Part shown: piece after piece, positions 18,530 to 27,004 of the stretch
Layout of the letters: each line of letters opens with the position of its first letter
Position numbering within the stretch: position 1 is the stretch's first letter
Assembly (NCBI RefSeq): GCF_031846485.1
Contig: NZ_JAVRHQ010000011.1
Coordinates: 62,001-126,000 of the forward strand
Source: Autumnicola tepida
GTDB taxonomy: Bacteria; Bacteroidota; Bacteroidia; Flavobacteriales; Flavobacteriaceae
Length of the DNA: 64,000 bases
Direction: 5' to 3'
Program-made: the position numbers and the translations under genes
The notes under the pieces: model-generated
Seen by the model: the letters and a program-made list of their open reading frames with translations, nothing else
The model's database searches: none
Told to the model about the DNA's origin: nothing

Positions 18530-19627
18530 AGCCGGCTTTTCCTGAATGGGCCCCGGAATTTCAATCCTGGTGCGCGGCAGGCTTTCAGGGTAGTTCTTCT
18601 GAAGAAATACCAAAATTTTCTCCCTGAGAAGTACCCTGAGGTCCCATGCCGTAGGAGAATCTTTGGCACTTACCAGTAAACGGATCTGCACAGATTTTTC
18701 GGTGGCATCGGTTACCTGTACCACATTTACCTGTTGGTCCCATAATGGTGTACTTTCCAGAATCCGGGTTTGTTCAGCTCTCAATTCCTCAAAAGGAACA
18801 TTGTAATCGGTGTAAATAAAAACCGTCCCTAAAATGTCGGCCGATTGCCGGGTCCAGTTCTGGAACGTATTTTCTATGAAATAAGTAGATGGCACTACCA
18901 GCCTGCGTTTATCCCATATTTTTACCACTACATAGGTTAAGGTGATTTCTTCAATTCGGCCCCATTCTCCTTCCACAATAACCACATCTTCAAGGCGCAT
19001 GGGCTGAGTAATGGCTATTTGAATCCCTGCAAGCAAGGTTCCAATGGCTTTTTGCGCCGCAAGACCAATTATTATCCCGGCGATCCCTGCGGAAGTGAGC
19101 AGGCTGACACCAACTGAACGAATGCTTTCGAAACTCATAAGCGCAATGCCAAGCGCAAGGATAACTATTATGAAGATCACAATATTCTCCAAAATCATAA
19201 ACTGTGTATAAACCTTCCTTGCTTTCAGGTTATCTTCAGAAGAAACATCGTATTTGCGCAGCATATGGGTCTTAAAAATTCTAAGCCCAATAATTAAAAA
19301 CCAGGCAATACTAAGGATGAATCCTATAGTAGTGGCATGCCCAACCACTTTGTAAGTATAATCAAAATGAAAGATCCTGCTTACAATAGCCACCTTTCCC
19401 AACAGGCTTATTAAAAATATAAGAAGTGGGATTTTTATCCTGTGGGCAAGGTTTACCGGTAAAACATTGCGCGGATCCTTGCCTATTTTCTTTAGAATAT
19501 AAAAAGTTATACCAAAAAGGGCAACGAGTACCACAATACCAATAATTCCGTACCTGACCCATTCCTGATCCATATTATCCATATAAAATTCTTTGGGGAT
19601 TTTCCTAAATCTATTGAAAAATGACAT
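18515..19627 (-). CDS. MscS family mechanosensitive ion channel
   Basis: The 370-residue membrane protein has about four or five hydrophobic segments in the first 190 residues. The glycine/alanine-rich pore helix and MscS domain follow (LLTSAGIAGIIIGLAAQKAIGTLLAGIQIAITQPMR is split over about 165-200), then a beta domain and cytoplasmic C-terminus. MscS channels release solutes on sudden drops in osmolarity. The gene is convergent with the GH15 gene, and with the trehalose genes it makes a coherent osmotic-response neighbourhood. Confidence 0.92.
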   Translation of the reverse strand: MSFFNRFRKIPKEFYMDNMDQEWVRYGIIGIVVLVALFGITFYILKKIGKDPRNVLPVNLAHRIKIPLLIFLISLLGKVAIVSRIFHFDYTYKVVGHATTIGFILSIAWFLIIGLRIFKTHMLRKYDVSSEDNLKARKVYTQFMILENIVIFIIVILALGIALMSFESIRSVGVSLLTSAGIAGIIIGLAAQKAIGTLLAGIQIAITQPMRLEDVVIVEGEWGRIEEITLTYVVVKIWDKRRLVVPSTYFIENTFQNWTRQSADILGTVFIYTDYNVPFEELRAEQTRILESTPLWDQQVNVVQVTDATEKSVQIRLLVSAKDSPTAWDLRVLLREKILVFLQKNYPESLPRTRIEIPGPIQEKPALEDS

Positions 19628-19714
19628 ATTTTTAAACTCAACATCCTAAAAATTATAGAGTTTTTAACCTAAAACATTTTCGCAGGCTTAAATTAAGTTC
19701 AAAAGACACCAAAA

Positions 19715-20617
19715 ATGAAGAAATTTTATATCCTGAGTTTTTCATTTCTTGCCTGCTGCTTTTACGCAAAGGCACAGCAAAAATTAATTATCTCTGAAAA
19801 TGCAAATTTGCAACTTGTATCCGATGAATTTGAATTTACCGAAGGACCTGCTGCAGACAGCCTTGGGAATGTCTTTTTTACGGATCAGCCAAACAACCGG
19901 ATTTTAAAATGGGACGCCGAAACAGGAGAAATTTCGCTTTTTCTTGAGGATGCGCGAAGGGCCAATGGTCTTTTTGTTGATGACGAGGGAAATCTTCTCG
20001 CCTGTGCCGATGAAAATTTCCAGTTGATAAAGATCAGCCCCAAAAAACAAATAGAAGTCCTGGTGGGAAGCTTTAAAGGAAAGAATCTAAACGGTCCCAA
20101 CGACCTGTGGCTGGATAAAAAAGGAGGCATTTATTTTACAGATCCCTATTACCAGAGGGAATACTGGGAAAGAGAGCAGCCGGATCTTCAAGGCCAGAAT
20201 GTCTATTATTTAGCTCGCGGTGAAAAAGATCCCGTAATTGTGGCTAAAGACCTTAAAAAACCAAACGGTATTATTGGCACGGCAGATGGGAAAAAATTAT
20301 ATATCGCTGATATTGGCGATAATAAGACCTATTCTTATACCGTTTCTGCGGAAGGGAAACTTACTGATAAAACCCTTTTTGTTGAACAGGGTTCCGATGG
20401 AATGACCATAGACGAAAATGGAAATGTTTACCTAACCGGAGACGGAGTAACAGTATACAATAAGAATGGTGAAAAAATTGAGCATATTAAGGTGGGTGAA
20501 GAGTGGACCGCCAATGTCACTTTTGGCGGAAAAGATCAGCAAACGCTTTTTATAACCGCTATGGATGCCGTATATACCCTGAAGATGAAGCTAAGGGGAA
20601 CCCGGTGGCAACCGTAA
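19715..20617 (+). CDS. SMP-30/gluconolactonase/LRE family protein, secreted
   Basis: This 300-residue protein has a signal peptide ending near residue 20 (FYAKAQQ) and a six-bladed beta-propeller. Its motifs fit the SMP-30 family: FTEGPAADSLGNVFFTD with the Glu metal ligand, LNGPNDLWLDKKGGIYFTDP, and GMTIDENGNVYLT. Members hydrolyse sugar lactones or related esters using a bound divalent metal. Here the enzyme is periplasmic or lipid-side exposed. The adjacent genes give no clue to the substrate. Confidence 0.88.
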   Translation: MKKFYILSFSFLACCFYAKAQQKLIISENANLQLVSDEFEFTEGPAADSLGNVFFTDQPNNRILKWDAETGEISLFLEDARRANGLFVDDEGNLLACADENFQLIKISPKKQIEVLVGSFKGKNLNGPNDLWLDKKGGIYFTDPYYQREYWEREQPDLQGQNVYYLARGEKDPVIVAKDLKKPNGIIGTADGKKLYIADIGDNKTYSYTVSAEGKLTDKTLFVEQGSDGMTIDENGNVYLTGDGVTVYNKNGEKIEHIKVGEEWTANVTFGGKDQQTLFITAMDAVYTLKMKLRGTRWQP

Positions 20618-20628
20618 CCACCAAAATA

Positions 20629-20658
20629 CAAAAGCCACTCCCTAAAGAATGGCTTTTG
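20629..20658. terminator. Terminator between convergent genes
   Basis: CAAAAGCCA and TGGCTTTTG form a perfect 9-bp stem between the SMP-30 gene (ending 20617) and the fadE-like gene (ending 20682). The A/T ends of the stem allow use on both strands, though the T tail is weak. Confidence 0.55.
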
Positions 20659-20681
20659 CGCTCAATGTAACAAAACAATTT

Positions 20682-22487
20682 TTAGAAGCAATACTTGTTT
20701 TCTGCGGTCAATTTCTCTGCAATTATATTTCGAAGTTCCACCACATTAGGCTGATTTTGATATTTTGTAAACCTTTTTAAGCCCATTAGCATCATGCGCT
20801 GTTCGTCACCTTCAGCAAATGAAACTATACCTTCCTTGGCCTTTTGGCTTATGGTATCCACGGCATGGTAAAGATAGAGTTTGGCCATGGCAATCTGTTC
20901 TTTTTGCTCATTTTCGCCAAAACGTTTTGCGTTTTTTTCAGCTCTTAAAATGGTAGATTCAGCCATGTAAATTTCAATCAGGATATCTGCTGAAGCCAGT
21001 AAAAGCTGCTGATGTTCTTCCAGTTGCGGCCCAAATTTCTGCACAGCGCTTCCTGCAGTCATAAGAAAGACCTTTTTCAGCTTGGCGATCATTTCCTTTT
21101 CTTCAGCAAAAAGCTCAGCATAATCCGGTTTCTCCATAGATGGGATTCCCGTTAGCTCGTCTGCCACTGCCGTAGCCGGCCCTAAAAGGTCTACATGCCC
21201 TTTCATGGCTTTTTTTACAAGCATGCCAACTGTAAGCATCCTGTTAATCTCGTTGGTACCTTCATAAATCCTGGCAATACGGGCATCCCTCCACGCAGAT
21301 TCCATAGGCGTATCTGCCGAAAATCCCATTCCACCGAAAATCTGAATTCCCTCATCGCTGCAATTCTGTATATCTTCTGAACAGGCCACCTTCAGGATAG
21401 AACATTCAATGGCATACTCTTCAACACCTTTTAATTCTGCTTCAGCATGGGAATTGCCATTTTCCAGCCTGATGTTAATTCGGTCCTCGATATTTTTGGC
21501 GGCACGATAAGAAGCCGATTCCCCTGCGTAGGCTGAAGTTGCCATTTCCGCAAGTTTGGATTTTATAGCTCCGAATTTGGCGATTGGGGTGTCAAACTGT
21601 ACGCGCTCATTGGCGTATTTTACCGCAAGATCTGTTACCCTGCGCTGGGCATCAAGGGAAGCGGCGGCAAGTTTTATTCTTCCCACATTAAGGGCGTTCA
21701 TAGCGATTTTAAACCCATTTCCTCTTTCCGAAAGCATATTTTCCACGGGCACCCTTGTTTCATTAAAGAATACCTGGCGGGTAGAGGAGGAGTGGATGCC
21801 CAGTTTCTTTTCTTCTTCGCCAAAACTGATGCCGTTATCTGGATCGTTCTCAACAATAAAACCGGTAATATTCTTATCGTTTTCAATACGCGCGAAAACA
21901 ATAAAAACATTGGCGAAGCCAGCGTTGGAGATCCACATTTTTTGCCCGCTGATGCTGTAATACTTCCCGTCTTCCGAAAGTACCGCTTTGGTTTTTCCCG
22001 AATTAGCGTCACTACCTGCGCCTGGTTCAGTCAAACAATAAGCTCCAAACCACTCGCCGGTGGCAAGTTTTGGAACATACTTTTTCTTTTGCTCTTCGGT
22101 TCCGTAAAGGGTAATGGGCATTGTGCCAATTCCCGTATGCGCCCCAAAAGCAGTGGCGATAGATCCCGTTGCTCCCGAAATATAATCGCACACCAGCATG
22201 GTAGAGACAAAACCCATACCCAGGCCGTCATACTCCTCTGGCACGGCCACTCCAAGAAAACCGAGTTCCCCGGCCTTTTGCATTATTTCCTCGGTTAAGG
22301 CATAATTCTTTTTTTCGAATTCTTCCTTGTTGGGCCAGATTTCGCGCTCTACAAACTCCTTTACAGAATCGCGCATCATTTTTTGTTCGTCGTTAAAATC
22401 TTCAGGCGTGAAAATTTCTTCACAGCTGGTTTCCTTTACCAGGAATTGCCCGCCTCTTAATAAATGTTTATCTGTTTTAGTTTCCAT
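20682..22487 (-). CDS. Acyl-CoA dehydrogenase, FadE type
   Basis: The 601 residues form a full acyl-CoA dehydrogenase with a C-terminal extension of about 150 residues. Signatures include WFGAYCLTEPGAGSDANSG (FAD/substrate region), MWISNAGFANVF, and IFGGMGFSADTPMESAWRDARIARIYEGTNEINR split over about 395-430. It carries out the FAD-dependent first oxidation of beta-oxidation. It is the last gene of the operon marR, fadN-like, IVP, fadA, IVP, fadE-like. Size and gene order match the fadN-fadA-fadE operon of Bacillus subtilis. Confidence 0.94.
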   Translation of the reverse strand: METKTDKHLLRGGQFLVKETSCEEIFTPEDFNDEQKMMRDSVKEFVEREIWPNKEEFEKKNYALTEEIMQKAGELGFLGVAVPEEYDGLGMGFVSTMLVCDYISGATGSIATAFGAHTGIGTMPITLYGTEEQKKKYVPKLATGEWFGAYCLTEPGAGSDANSGKTKAVLSEDGKYYSISGQKMWISNAGFANVFIVFARIENDKNITGFIVENDPDNGISFGEEEKKLGIHSSSTRQVFFNETRVPVENMLSERGNGFKIAMNALNVGRIKLAAASLDAQRRVTDLAVKYANERVQFDTPIAKFGAIKSKLAEMATSAYAGESASYRAAKNIEDRINIRLENGNSHAEAELKGVEEYAIECSILKVACSEDIQNCSDEGIQIFGGMGFSADTPMESAWRDARIARIYEGTNEINRMLTVGMLVKKAMKGHVDLLGPATAVADELTGIPSMEKPDYAELFAEEKEMIAKLKKVFLMTAGSAVQKFGPQLEEHQQLLLASADILIEIYMAESTILRAEKNAKRFGENEQKEQIAMAKLYLYHAVDTISQKAKEGIVSFAEGDEQRMMLMGLKRFTKYQNQPNVVELRNIIAEKLTAENKYCF

Positions 22488-22493
22488 CTATGT

Positions 22494-22503
22494 TATTTTG
22501 AAT
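22494..22503 (-). repeat. 3' boundary motif of IVP module 1
   Basis: ATTCAAAATA (minus strand) lies 7-16 bases before the fadE-like start. The identical 10-mer lies just before fadA in module 2 at 24159-24168. Confidence 0.55.
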
Positions 22504-22509
22504 TTTTTT

Positions 22510-22542
22510 AGAAGAAAAGAGATAAAAGAGAAGAGAAAAAAG
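22510..22542 (-). repeat. 3' inverted-repeat arm of IVP module 1
   Basis: The plus strand is purine-only apart from one T, built of AAGAG/AGAAAA units. As RNA from the minus strand it is pyrimidine-rich and could pair imperfectly with the purine-rich arm at 22904-22945 on the other side of the small gene. Confidence 0.5.
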
Positions 22543-22543
22543 A

Positions 22544-22903
22544 TTACAATTTGTTCTGAAAACCCATTGTCATCTTTTGAAATTCTACAATTTTAATTTC
22601 TAGTTTTTCTAATTGTTGTTGGCTTATATACTTTCTATGTTTGGCTATTAAAAGTTGGGTGCCCAGTTCAAAAGAAGAACCTAATGAGATGTCCAGGTAA
22701 TAATTGAAGCTTTTTTCTGTTTTAGCAGAACCTTCGGCTATATTACTGGGCATTGAAATAGAACATCTGCTCATTTGAGAACTTAAATCATATTTTTCAT
22801 GTTTGGGAAAAGTTATAATCAGGTCTGAAATTTCATTGGCTATTTCGAGACCTAACTTCCAAATCTTTAAATTTTTATAATTATGCCTCTTTCGGTTGTC
22901 CAC
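22544..22903 (-). CDS. Four-helix-bundle protein (23S rRNA intervening-sequence protein family), copy 1
   Basis: The 119 residues match the S23/IVP family (PF05635-like): HNYKNLKIWKLG at the start, the family hallmark PSNIAEG near residue 64, then SLGSSFELGTQL, all helical. The start is GTG at 22903; there is no ATG before the conserved NYKNL. Family members form pentameric four-helix bundles and are best known as ORFs inside intervening sequences of 23S rRNA genes; the biochemical function is unknown. It stands in the 468-base gap between fadA and fadE, between inverted purine/pyrimidine tracts. It differs clearly from copy 2 at 24180, so the two are not a recent duplication. Confidence 0.88.
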   Translation of the reverse strand: MDNRKRHNYKNLKIWKLGLEIANEISDLIITFPKHEKYDLSSQMSRCSISMPSNIAEGSAKTEKSFNYYLDISLGSSFELGTQLLIAKHRKYISQQQLEKLEIKIVEFQKMTMGFQNKL

Positions 22904-22945
22904 TTTTTCTCTTTTCTCTCTATTCTATTTTCTTTCCTCTATTCT
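22904..22945 (-). repeat. 5' inverted-repeat arm of IVP module 1
   Basis: The minus strand is purine-rich, with repeating AGAATAGAG and GAGAAAAGAG units. It is roughly complementary to the tract at 22510-22542, so the IVP coding region would sit in the loop of a long imperfect hairpin. Confidence 0.5.
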
Positions 22946-22955
22946 ACAGTTTTAC
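22945..22955 (-). repeat. 5' boundary motif of IVP module 1
   Basis: GTAAAACTGTA (minus strand) directly follows the fadA stop codon at 22956. The identical 11-mer lies 6 bases after the stop of the fadN-like gene at 24548-24558, at the equivalent edge of module 2. Confidence 0.6.
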
Positions 22956-24149
22956 CTAGTTTAAGAACTCATAGACTCCCGCGGCTCCCTGGCCTGTTCC
23001 AACGCACATGGTTACCATGGCATATTTATTTTGAAGCTGGCGCTTGCGCATTTCGTCGAATATCTGAACGGAAAGCTTGGCCCCGGTACAACCCAAAGGA
23101 TGCCCCATGGAAATCGCACCACCGTTTACATTTAGCCTTTCTTTATCCAGGCCAAGCTCCCTTATTACCGCCAAAGACTGGGAAGCAAAAGCCTCATTAA
23201 GCTCAATTAGTTCGATGTTGTCCTGTTTAAGGCCGGCCTGTTTCAGGGCTTTTGGAATAGCATGAACGGGCCCAATGCCCATTATTCTTGGTTCCACGCC
23301 CACAGCGGTATAACTTACCAGCCTGGCAATGGGTTCAATTTGGAGTTCTTTCACCATTTCTTCGCTCATTACCATGGTAAAAGCGGCACCATCGCTCATT
23401 TGAGATGAATTCCCCGCGGTTACGCTGCCGCCTTCGGCAAAAACCGGGCGCAGTTTGTTTAGAACTTCAATGGAAGTATCGGCACGCGGACCTTCATCCT
23501 TATTTACAGTATAAGACCTGGTTTGTTTTTTACCATTTTCATCCACATACGTCTGGTCGATTTCAATAGGCACAATCTGGTCCTGAAAACGATCTTCAGC
23601 CTGGGCTTTTAAGGCTTTTTGATGGGAATTAAATGCAAATTCATCCTGGTCTTCGCGGCTAACATTATATTTTTTTGCTACCGCTTCTGCAGTGAGCCCC
23701 ATTCCCCAGTAATAATCTTCATGGCCTTCTTTTGCCAGTTTGTAATCTGGAACGGGTTTGTAACCACCCATGGGGATATAGCTCATGCTTTCAGCCCCGC
23801 CGGCAATAATGCAATCTGCCATGCCGCTCTGGATCTTGGCGGTAGCCATGGCTATGGTTTCAAGCCCCGAAGCGCAATAACGGTTTACCGTTACACCCGG
23901 AACATCTTCAATTTTAAGGCCCATCAGCGAAATTAAACGTCCCACATTCAATCCCTGTTCTGCTTCTGGCATGGCATTTCCAACAATCACATCATCAATG
24001 CGCTTTTTGTCGAATTCCGGCAGCTGTTCCATCATGTACTGAATTGTTTCCGCTGCCACTTCATCCGGCCGTTTGAACCTGAAAACGCCCCGGGGTGCTT
24101 TCCCCACGGCTGTTCGATAAGCTTTTACTATATATGCTGTTTTCTTCAT
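22956..24149 (-). CDS. fadA: Acetyl-CoA C-acyltransferase (3-ketoacyl-CoA thiolase)
   Basis: This 397-residue thiolase has the nucleophilic cysteine in NRYCASGLET (about residue 92), the active-site His in GGAISMGHPLGCTGA (about 350), and the second Cys in MVTMCVGTGQGAAGV (about 384). It cleaves 3-ketoacyl-CoA to acetyl-CoA plus a shortened acyl-CoA, the last step of beta-oxidation. It lies between the fadN-like and fadE-like genes, separated from each by a small IVP gene. The length is typical. Confidence 0.95.
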   Translation of the reverse strand: MKKTAYIVKAYRTAVGKAPRGVFRFKRPDEVAAETIQYMMEQLPEFDKKRIDDVIVGNAMPEAEQGLNVGRLISLMGLKIEDVPGVTVNRYCASGLETIAMATAKIQSGMADCIIAGGAESMSYIPMGGYKPVPDYKLAKEGHEDYYWGMGLTAEAVAKKYNVSREDQDEFAFNSHQKALKAQAEDRFQDQIVPIEIDQTYVDENGKKQTRSYTVNKDEGPRADTSIEVLNKLRPVFAEGGSVTAGNSSQMSDGAAFTMVMSEEMVKELQIEPIARLVSYTAVGVEPRIMGIGPVHAIPKALKQAGLKQDNIELIELNEAFASQSLAVIRELGLDKERLNVNGGAISMGHPLGCTGAKLSVQIFDEMRKRQLQNKYAMVTMCVGTGQGAAGVYEFLN

Positions 24150-24158
24150 TGTATATTG

Positions 24159-24168
24159 TATTTTGAAT
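24159..24168 (-). repeat. 3' boundary motif of IVP module 2
   Basis: ATTCAAAATA (minus strand) sits between IVP copy 2 and the fadA start, inside an A/T tract of TGTATATTG-like units (24150-24178). It is identical to 22494-22503. Confidence 0.55.
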
Positions 24169-24179
24169 ATTGTATAATG

Positions 24180-24527
24180 CTAAAGGGTTGAGTGTAACTT
24201 GATAATCATATTTTGAATATGCCGAATCTCTTTTTCAAATCCATCAAAGTCTTCTTTTTCTATGAAATTTTGATCCAAGGCAATAATTAATTGAGTCTCT
24301 AATTCAAAAGCAGACCCTAAAGCTATTCCAAGAAAATTTTTAAATTCTTTCTTTGATTCTCTGCCACAACCTTCAGCTATATTTGAGGGAATTGAAACAG
24401 CAGACCTTCTTATTTGAGATGTTAATCCATAAACTTCTTCTTTTGGAAATTTTTTTGTTGCAGCATAAATCAGTTTATTTAATTGAATAGATTTTTGCCA
24501 TACTTTTAAATCTCTGAAGTAATTCAT
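24180..24527 (-). CDS. Four-helix-bundle protein (23S rRNA intervening-sequence protein family), copy 2
   Basis: The 115 residues have the same family marks as copy 1: FRDLKVWQKSIQL at the start, PSNIAEGCGRESKKEF, and ALGSAFELETQL. Sequence identity with copy 1 is only moderate, so each probably arrived separately. It lies 37 bases after the fadN-like stop and 30 bases before the fadA start, in the operon direction, and so does not break the operon. Flanking tracts (GATTGTAAAACTGTA... before, ATACAATATTCAAAATAC... after) are imperfectly complementary. Function unknown. Confidence 0.88.
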   Translation of the reverse strand: MNYFRDLKVWQKSIQLNKLIYAATKKFPKEEVYGLTSQIRRSAVSIPSNIAEGCGRESKKEFKNFLGIALGSAFELETQLIIALDQNFIEKEDFDGFEKEIRHIQNMIIKLHSTL

Positions 24528-24547
24528 AGAGGCTTCAGTATACAGTT

Positions 24548-24558
24548 TACAGTTTTAC
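24548..24558 (-). repeat. 5' boundary motif of IVP module 2
   Basis: GTAAAACTGTA, identical to the motif at 22945-22955, 6 bases after the stop of the fadN-like gene. Confidence 0.6.
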
Positions 24559-24564
24559 AATCTA

Positions 24565-26970
24565 CTAATTACGTAACGGTTTTCCTTTTTGTAACATATG
24601 CTGCAACCTTTCAAGAGTTTTTCGTTCCCCCGTAAGGGAAAGGAAAGCTTCCCGCTCAAGATCCAGCAGGTACTGCTCGCTTACATAAGAGGCTTCCGAA
24701 AGATCTCCCCCGGCCATAACATAGGCCAGTTTGTTGGCGATTTTTTTATCGTGTTCACTTATGTATTTTCCCGCGAACATTTGATCTGTTCCCACATAAA
24801 ATGCCCCAAGGGCCTGTTTCCCTAAAACCTTGATGTCTTTCTTCGGAATGGGTTTAGTATAGCCGTTTTCAGCCATCAATAGCGCGTGCTTTTTCGCAAT
24901 GGCCAGTTGCCTGTCTGGGTTCACCACTACAATGTCTTTACCCTTCTGAAGGATATTGGTATCGTAAGCTTCGTAAGCCGAAGTGGAAACCTTTGCCATT
25001 CCTATGGTGAGAAAATGTTCCCGAAGCCTGTTAAGTTCCACATCGTCTTTCTGAAAAGTCTCTGCCGCCCTTAGCGTCATTTCCTTGGAACCTCCGCCGC
25101 CGGGAATTACCCCAACCCCAAATTCCACCAGGCCAATGTAAGTTTCGGCTGCGGCAACCACTTTATCGGCATGGAGGGAAAGTTCGCATCCTCCACCAAG
25201 CGTCATCGCATGAGGTGCGGCAACAGTTGGAATAGCCGAGTAGCGCATGCGCATCATGGTATCCTGGAAGTATTTGATAGCCATATTCAGCTCGTCGTAT
25301 TCCTGTTCCACAGCCATCATAAAGATCATCCCGATATTGGCACCTACAGAAAAGTTCTTGCCGTTATTGGCCACTACAAGTCCCTGGTAATCTTTTTCAG
25401 CAATATCAATCGCTTTGTTAATCCCATCCAGCACATCGCCTCCAATCGCATTCATTTTGCTGCGAAACTCCACGTTCAGGATGCCGTCGCCAAGATCTTC
25501 AACAACAACTCCACTGTTGCTGAAAACTTCTTTAGATTCCCTTATGTTATCAAGAATGATAAATGCATCCTGCCCGGGCACTTTTACCTGTTCTTTCTTC
25601 TCAAGATCGTAGTAATAGGAATTGCCGTTTTTAACGGTGTAAAAGCTTTTGCTGCCGCTTTCCAGCATTTCATTTACCCATGTGGCAGGCTCTTTACCTT
25701 CGGCTTTCATCATTTCTATCCCCTTTTCGACTCCGATGGCGTCCCAAATCTGGAAGGGGCCATGTTCCCAGCCAAACCCGGCTTTCATGGCATCATCTAT
25801 TTTATAAAGCTGATCGGTAATCTCAGGGATCCTGTGTGAAGCGTAAGCAAAAAGGGCAGAAAAATTCTTGCGGTAAAATTCACCCGCCTTGTCTTTTCCA
25901 TTAACCAGAACAGGAAAACGTTCGGCGACTTTGTCTATGGTCTTGGTTTGTTCCAGGGTGGCGAAATTTGCTTTTTTCTGGTCGCGGTATTCCAGCGTAT
26001 TCAAGTCCAGCGACTTGATTTCACTAGAACCATTATCGCTTTTGATCTTCTTATAAAACCCCTGGCCACTTTTGCTGCCAAACCACTCATTTTCAACCAT
26101 GGTGTTTATGTAATCTGGCATGGCAAAAAGGTGGTGCGCCTCATCCTGTGGAACCCCTTTGTGCAGCCCATTGGCCACATGAACCAGAGTGTCTAAACCC
26201 ACAACATCAACCGTTCTAAAGGTAGCCGATTTCTGGCGGCCAATTACCGGCCCGGTAAGTTTATCTACCTCTTCAATGGTCATTCCCATATCTTTTACTG
26301 TGTGGAAAAGACTCATAATGCTGAAAATACCAACCCGGTTTCCAATAAAGGCCGGGGTATCTTTGGCGACTACCGAGGTTTTTCCCAGAAATTTTTCCCC
26401 ATACTCATTCAAAAATTGCAGCACTTCTTCTGAAGTTTTCGGGCCGGGGATAATTTCGAATAATCGCAGATAGCGTGGAGGGTTAAAAAAATGGGTCCCG
26501 CAAAAATGCTTCTGGAAATCTTCACTCCGGCCTTCGCTCATTTGCTGGATGGGAATACCTGAAGTATTGGAAGTTATAATCGTGCCTTCTTTCCTATGTT
26601 TTTCAAGGTTTTCAAAAACCTGCTTTTTAATGTCCAGGCGTTCCACAACCACTTCAATAATCCAGTCGGCTTCAGAAACCTTCGAGATATGGTCTTCAAG
26701 GTTCCCGGTCCTGATGCGGTTCGCAAAATCTTTATGGTAAATAGGGGAAGGTTTCGATTTAAGCGCAGACTGCAGGGAATCGTTCACGATCCTGTTGCGC
26801 ACCTGCCCGTCTTCAAGGCTTAGTCCCTTTTTCTTTTCCGTGGCGTTTAGTTCCCGCGGAACAATGTCCAGCAGCAAAACTTCCACACCAATATTGGCAA
26901 AATGGCAGGCTATCCCGCTTCCCATTATTCCGGAACCTATAACGGCAACTTTATTAATTCTTCTTTTCAT
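24565..26970 (-). CDS. 3-hydroxyacyl-CoA dehydrogenase/enoyl-CoA hydratase fusion (FadN-like)
   Basis: This 801-residue protein has the dehydrogenase first (AVIGSGIMGSGIACHFAN dinucleotide-binding motif at residues 9-26, FCGTHFFNPPRYL with the catalytic His) and a crotonase-type hydratase region later (about 490-680; GGGCELSLHADKV, EFGVGVIPGGGGSKE). This order is that of Bacillus FadN and opposite to E. coli FadB. It hydrates enoyl-CoA and oxidises 3-hydroxyacyl-CoA with NAD. It starts 34 bases after the marR stop, making marR the first gene of the operon. Confidence 0.94.
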   Translation of the reverse strand: MKRRINKVAVIGSGIMGSGIACHFANIGVEVLLLDIVPRELNATEKKKGLSLEDGQVRNRIVNDSLQSALKSKPSPIYHKDFANRIRTGNLEDHISKVSEADWIIEVVVERLDIKKQVFENLEKHRKEGTIITSNTSGIPIQQMSEGRSEDFQKHFCGTHFFNPPRYLRLFEIIPGPKTSEEVLQFLNEYGEKFLGKTSVVAKDTPAFIGNRVGIFSIMSLFHTVKDMGMTIEEVDKLTGPVIGRQKSATFRTVDVVGLDTLVHVANGLHKGVPQDEAHHLFAMPDYINTMVENEWFGSKSGQGFYKKIKSDNGSSEIKSLDLNTLEYRDQKKANFATLEQTKTIDKVAERFPVLVNGKDKAGEFYRKNFSALFAYASHRIPEITDQLYKIDDAMKAGFGWEHGPFQIWDAIGVEKGIEMMKAEGKEPATWVNEMLESGSKSFYTVKNGNSYYYDLEKKEQVKVPGQDAFIILDNIRESKEVFSNSGVVVEDLGDGILNVEFRSKMNAIGGDVLDGINKAIDIAEKDYQGLVVANNGKNFSVGANIGMIFMMAVEQEYDELNMAIKYFQDTMMRMRYSAIPTVAAPHAMTLGGGCELSLHADKVVAAAETYIGLVEFGVGVIPGGGGSKEMTLRAAETFQKDDVELNRLREHFLTIGMAKVSTSAYEAYDTNILQKGKDIVVVNPDRQLAIAKKHALLMAENGYTKPIPKKDIKVLGKQALGAFYVGTDQMFAGKYISEHDKKIANKLAYVMAGGDLSEASYVSEQYLLDLEREAFLSLTGERKTLERLQHMLQKGKPLRN

Positions 26971-27004
26971 TCGTTGGTTAATTTTATGAGTTACAATTAA
27001 GGAA

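Noticed and set aside
21792..22298. 168-residue open frame on the plus strand inside the fadE-like gene
   Set aside because: It is antisense to conserved acyl-CoA dehydrogenase sequence; composition is that of a shadow frame.
22510..22945. Purine/pyrimidine tracts as a CRISPR or simple tandem-repeat array
   Set aside because: The units are irregular and not separated by unique spacers; they are better read as inverted arms around one small gene.
22544..24527. The two four-helix-bundle genes as accessory (Avd-like) genes of a diversity-generating retroelement
   Set aside because: There is no reverse transcriptase, template repeat or variable repeat anywhere in the window.
25171..25839. 222-residue open frame on the plus strand inside the fadN-like gene
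   Set aside because: It is long but antisense to conserved sequence, with no recognisable domain and many His/Phe clusters typical of a mirrored frame.
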